64,000 nt of DNA from Blepharisma japonicum (lineage: Eukaryota > Ciliophora > Heterotrichea > Heterotrichida > Blepharismidae), in assembly GCA_949751835.1 (NCBI GenBank), contig CATKHK010000074.1, forward strand, positions 62,001-126,000. Reading direction: 5' to 3'. Of the stretch, positions 61,829 to 64,000 are shown piece after piece. The first letter of the stretch is position 1. Every line of letters begins with the position of its first letter. Under the pieces are notes generated by a model, which searched no databases, had not been told where the DNA came from, and saw nothing but the letters and a program-made list of their open reading frames with translations. The position numbers and the translations under genes were made by a program.

Positions 61829-64000
61829 TTAATAATTATTCAAATTTTTACGGGATTGATCAGTTTTTTTTCTTTTTCCTTTTCTCTCTATTAGACTTAT
61901 GGTGCTACCAAGCGTTTTCGACCTTTCTGAGCTTCTACTTTTTCTATTTTTTGAAGAACTTTCAGTTAATCTGTGATTGTAAATTGAAGGATTTGTTTGT
62001 ACACTGTTTTCAGTTGCAGATGGTCTTGCTTCAAAAGGCGTGCTTCTCCTTGATCTTTTATATTTTTCTGCTAGCTGTTTTAGCTTGCCATAGGATTCTG
62101 AAAATGGGGATAAGCTGTTTGGATCTTCCATGTAAAGCTTTTCTATAATTTTACTAGCATGATGTCGAGGTAATCTTTCAGTATTAAGCAGATTTATGTG
62201 CATACAAAGTTCAGCTAACTGCTGAACATTTGTGTATTTTTTGTCTTTTTTAAGCAAATATAAAAATTTAACTACAACTGGTTCTCATTGGCTTGAGACC
62301 TTAATATCATACATAATATTATCCATAATAATTTCTTCGCTAGAACAAAAATCTCTAAAATCTTTTTTCTTCATAATAGGTTGTATTAAAGTTTGTATCA
62401 ACTGAATTATCCCAAATTCTCCATAGTAAACATCAGCAAAACCCGCTTCAACTGTACTAATTGGTGATCCAGCCAATAAACTCCTTGTCTTCTTAAGTGG
62501 AATTCCTGAAAAATATTGATTTTCATAATGCATCTGGTAGTATACAAATATTCCTTTTATTTCATTAAGCATTTCTAGGCACGAATTTTTTGCGAATTTT
62601 TGAGCAGAATCAGAGGGTTCAAATGATGATAATTTTTTTTCAATATCTTCATAAAATTGTTTTGAGGTAATTTCACATTGAAGATCTAAGGTATAGCATT
62701 TTTTATTTGTGAAAATTTTGTAGTCTTCTTTGTGGATGGATTCTAATATAATTAAAAATTGGTCAAGCAGAGATTCATCGAATTTTTCATAATAATCTAA
62801 AAATTGATTAAATGTGACTGAGTCTAAAAAGAGTCCTCAAAAATTAGTCATCGTGCATTTCGATGTACAATTTTTTACTTTTTCCAAAAATACCTCCTTA
62901 TGAATTTTCCAATTATTATCTTGAGTATCCAAATACGTAAAATCTGAAAACTTGCTAATCCCTACAATAAATTCATTAAAAAACGCATGCCGGATCAGCG
63001 ATACAAAAATTTGGTCCCTTTCAGTGTCTTCCCAAGTTTCAAGCAATTTTCTTGCAGTTTTCACAAACAGCTTATCTTCTAGATTTTCTTCTAAACTTGT
63101 CATTCTAAACGTGTTCAGTCTATCACTATTCACATAATAATAAGCTTTAGCAAGCTGGATTTTTCTTGAAATATTTGCTTTTACACAATCACAAAGCACT
63201 GATTTTTCTGAAGTATATAAAATATTTGAGTCAATATCTAAAATCGTCGCAGAATCATCAGCTTCTATAGCTTCTTCAGCGCTTATATGGTCACTATTTA
63301 TCCCTATAAGTACAGGAGTTGGTATTCCTAGCACATCAACTCCTCCTTCAGCTAAAACAGGAATATAACTTAACGTCCATTTCATAGGAAACAGCAAAAT
63401 TTTAAATGCTTCTAATACCAAATATAACAAATATTCATTGCATGATAATAAAAATGCATGCTTATTCAGTAGAATGCTTTCTCAAAATTCAATGACATTT
63501 CTTATATCAATTAAATCGATAAGAACAGCTACACAGCTTTCATTGTGAGATAAGCGTGAATAATGCTCTATAGGGATTGCTATTTGGTCTTTTCCTATAT
63601 GTAGGTTAATTTGTACGTCTGGAGGAGGAATTATGGTATCATTAAGCAAAAAGCAGCAGATTTTCATAAATTCAGTAGAGCTAAGCAGATGGGAAATATC
63701 TTTATTTTCGTTTTGCAGGATATCTAAAGTGTGGAGATATAAAGATTCTAAAATATTTCGAAATAAATCAATATAGTTGCTATGGGTCATTAAGCATAAA
63801 GCTATAGGGACATAATAGTCCTCAAAATTATTTGGTGAAGATGGAAATTCTCGTGGGATAAAATCAAAAAAATTTGGCTTATAGAGCCTATTTTTTGACA
63901 TCTCAATTATGTGTGGATTTATTTTTTCATATGTGATGAGACAATGAAAATGTGTAAAAATTCCTTTTTCATTTGTAATGGTTGTTGAGAAATATTTTGG
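61829..64000 (-). CDS. DENN-domain protein (5' end outside window)
   Basis: At least 723 residues, read through four TGA codons (Trp), entering from the right edge. DENN domains are guanine-nucleotide exchange factors for Rabs. The uDENN is present at the start of the visible part (GIFTHFHCLITYE), the cDENN has FIPREFPSSPNNFEDYYVPIAL-like and SYIPVLAEGGVDVLGIPTPVLIGI (family YIPVLPxxLLDxxxxPxPFLIGI) near residues 205-240, and a dDENN-like helical region follows. The C-terminus is Ser/Lys/Arg-rich. The subfamily is not clear. A Rab5-like gene occurs in the window, but no link is shown. Confidence 0.85.

Noticed and set aside
1-64000. Transposons, virus-like elements, CRISPR arrays, tRNA or rRNA genes, telomeric repeats
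   Set aside because: I looked for transposase, reverse transcriptase, integrase and capsid motifs, tRNA T-loop sequences, array-like repeats and CCCTAA-type runs and found none that I could support by eye.

Overview
The window looks like macronuclear DNA from a heterotrich ciliate, most probably a Blepharisma species. Three observations support this. In-frame TGA codons sit exactly where conserved tryptophans belong (THG1, Rab, NF-YC, IQ motifs, P4-ATPase), while TAA and TAG end genes, so UGA means Trp. Twelve introns can be placed; ten are 15 nt and two are 16 nt, all GTA...AG with an A at position 10. Genes lie on both strands, are AT-rich and closely packed, and some divergent start codons are only 6 or 12 bp apart. 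Species assignment is inference from code plus intron size (Stentor has similar introns but the standard code).

Layout. 1-10 kb: the 3' end of an unknown gene, a RING protein, propionyl-CoA carboxylase alpha, two unknown proteins, a ciliate-type HTH-like protein, THG1 head-to-head with proteasome subunit RPN9, and DEAD-box helicase SPB4/DDX55. 10-20 kb: a TPR protein, a degenerate GTPase-like protein, SPATA17-like IQ protein, B-box/Kelch protein, NF-YC, 3-hydroxyacyl-CoA dehydrogenase and V-ATPase subunit A. 20-33 kb: CNOT3/NOT5, a four-helix membrane protein, a PARN-like deadenylase, Rab5-like GTPase, TTC29-like TPR protein, an Na+/H+ exchanger-like protein lacking its active-site residues, small unknown proteins, a PAP2-fold membrane protein lacking catalytic residues, and zinc-finger proteins. 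34-46 kb: a myristoylatable AGC kinase, two tandem ammonium-transporter-like genes that both lack the twin histidines, a PX-domain protein, D-aminoacyl-tRNA deacylase, an NT-C2/CaaX protein, and two unknown proteins.

46-64 kb: an RNA 2'-phosphotransferase (Tpt1) fused to two degenerate ERI1-type exonuclease domains, a STE20 kinase, YL1/VPS72 head-to-head with a telomere end-binding protein alpha (POT1-like), a P4-ATPase flippase, a CAMK-type kinase divergent from TspO, a second TspO preceded by the decayed copy of the kinase 5' end, a rhomboid protease sharing an N-terminal cassette with the TspO proteins, small paired MG-start proteins, and a DENN-domain protein that runs off the right edge.

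There is no operon-like functional clustering; the content is ordinary eukaryotic housekeeping and ciliary genes. I saw no transposon, virus-like element, CRISPR array, tRNA or rRNA. The most unusual items are the Tpt1-ERI1-ERI1 fusion, the family of transporter and enzyme folds with substituted active sites, the TspO/rhomboid shared N-terminus with its associated duplication fossil, and strong hairpins in the 33.4-34.4 kb intergenic region.
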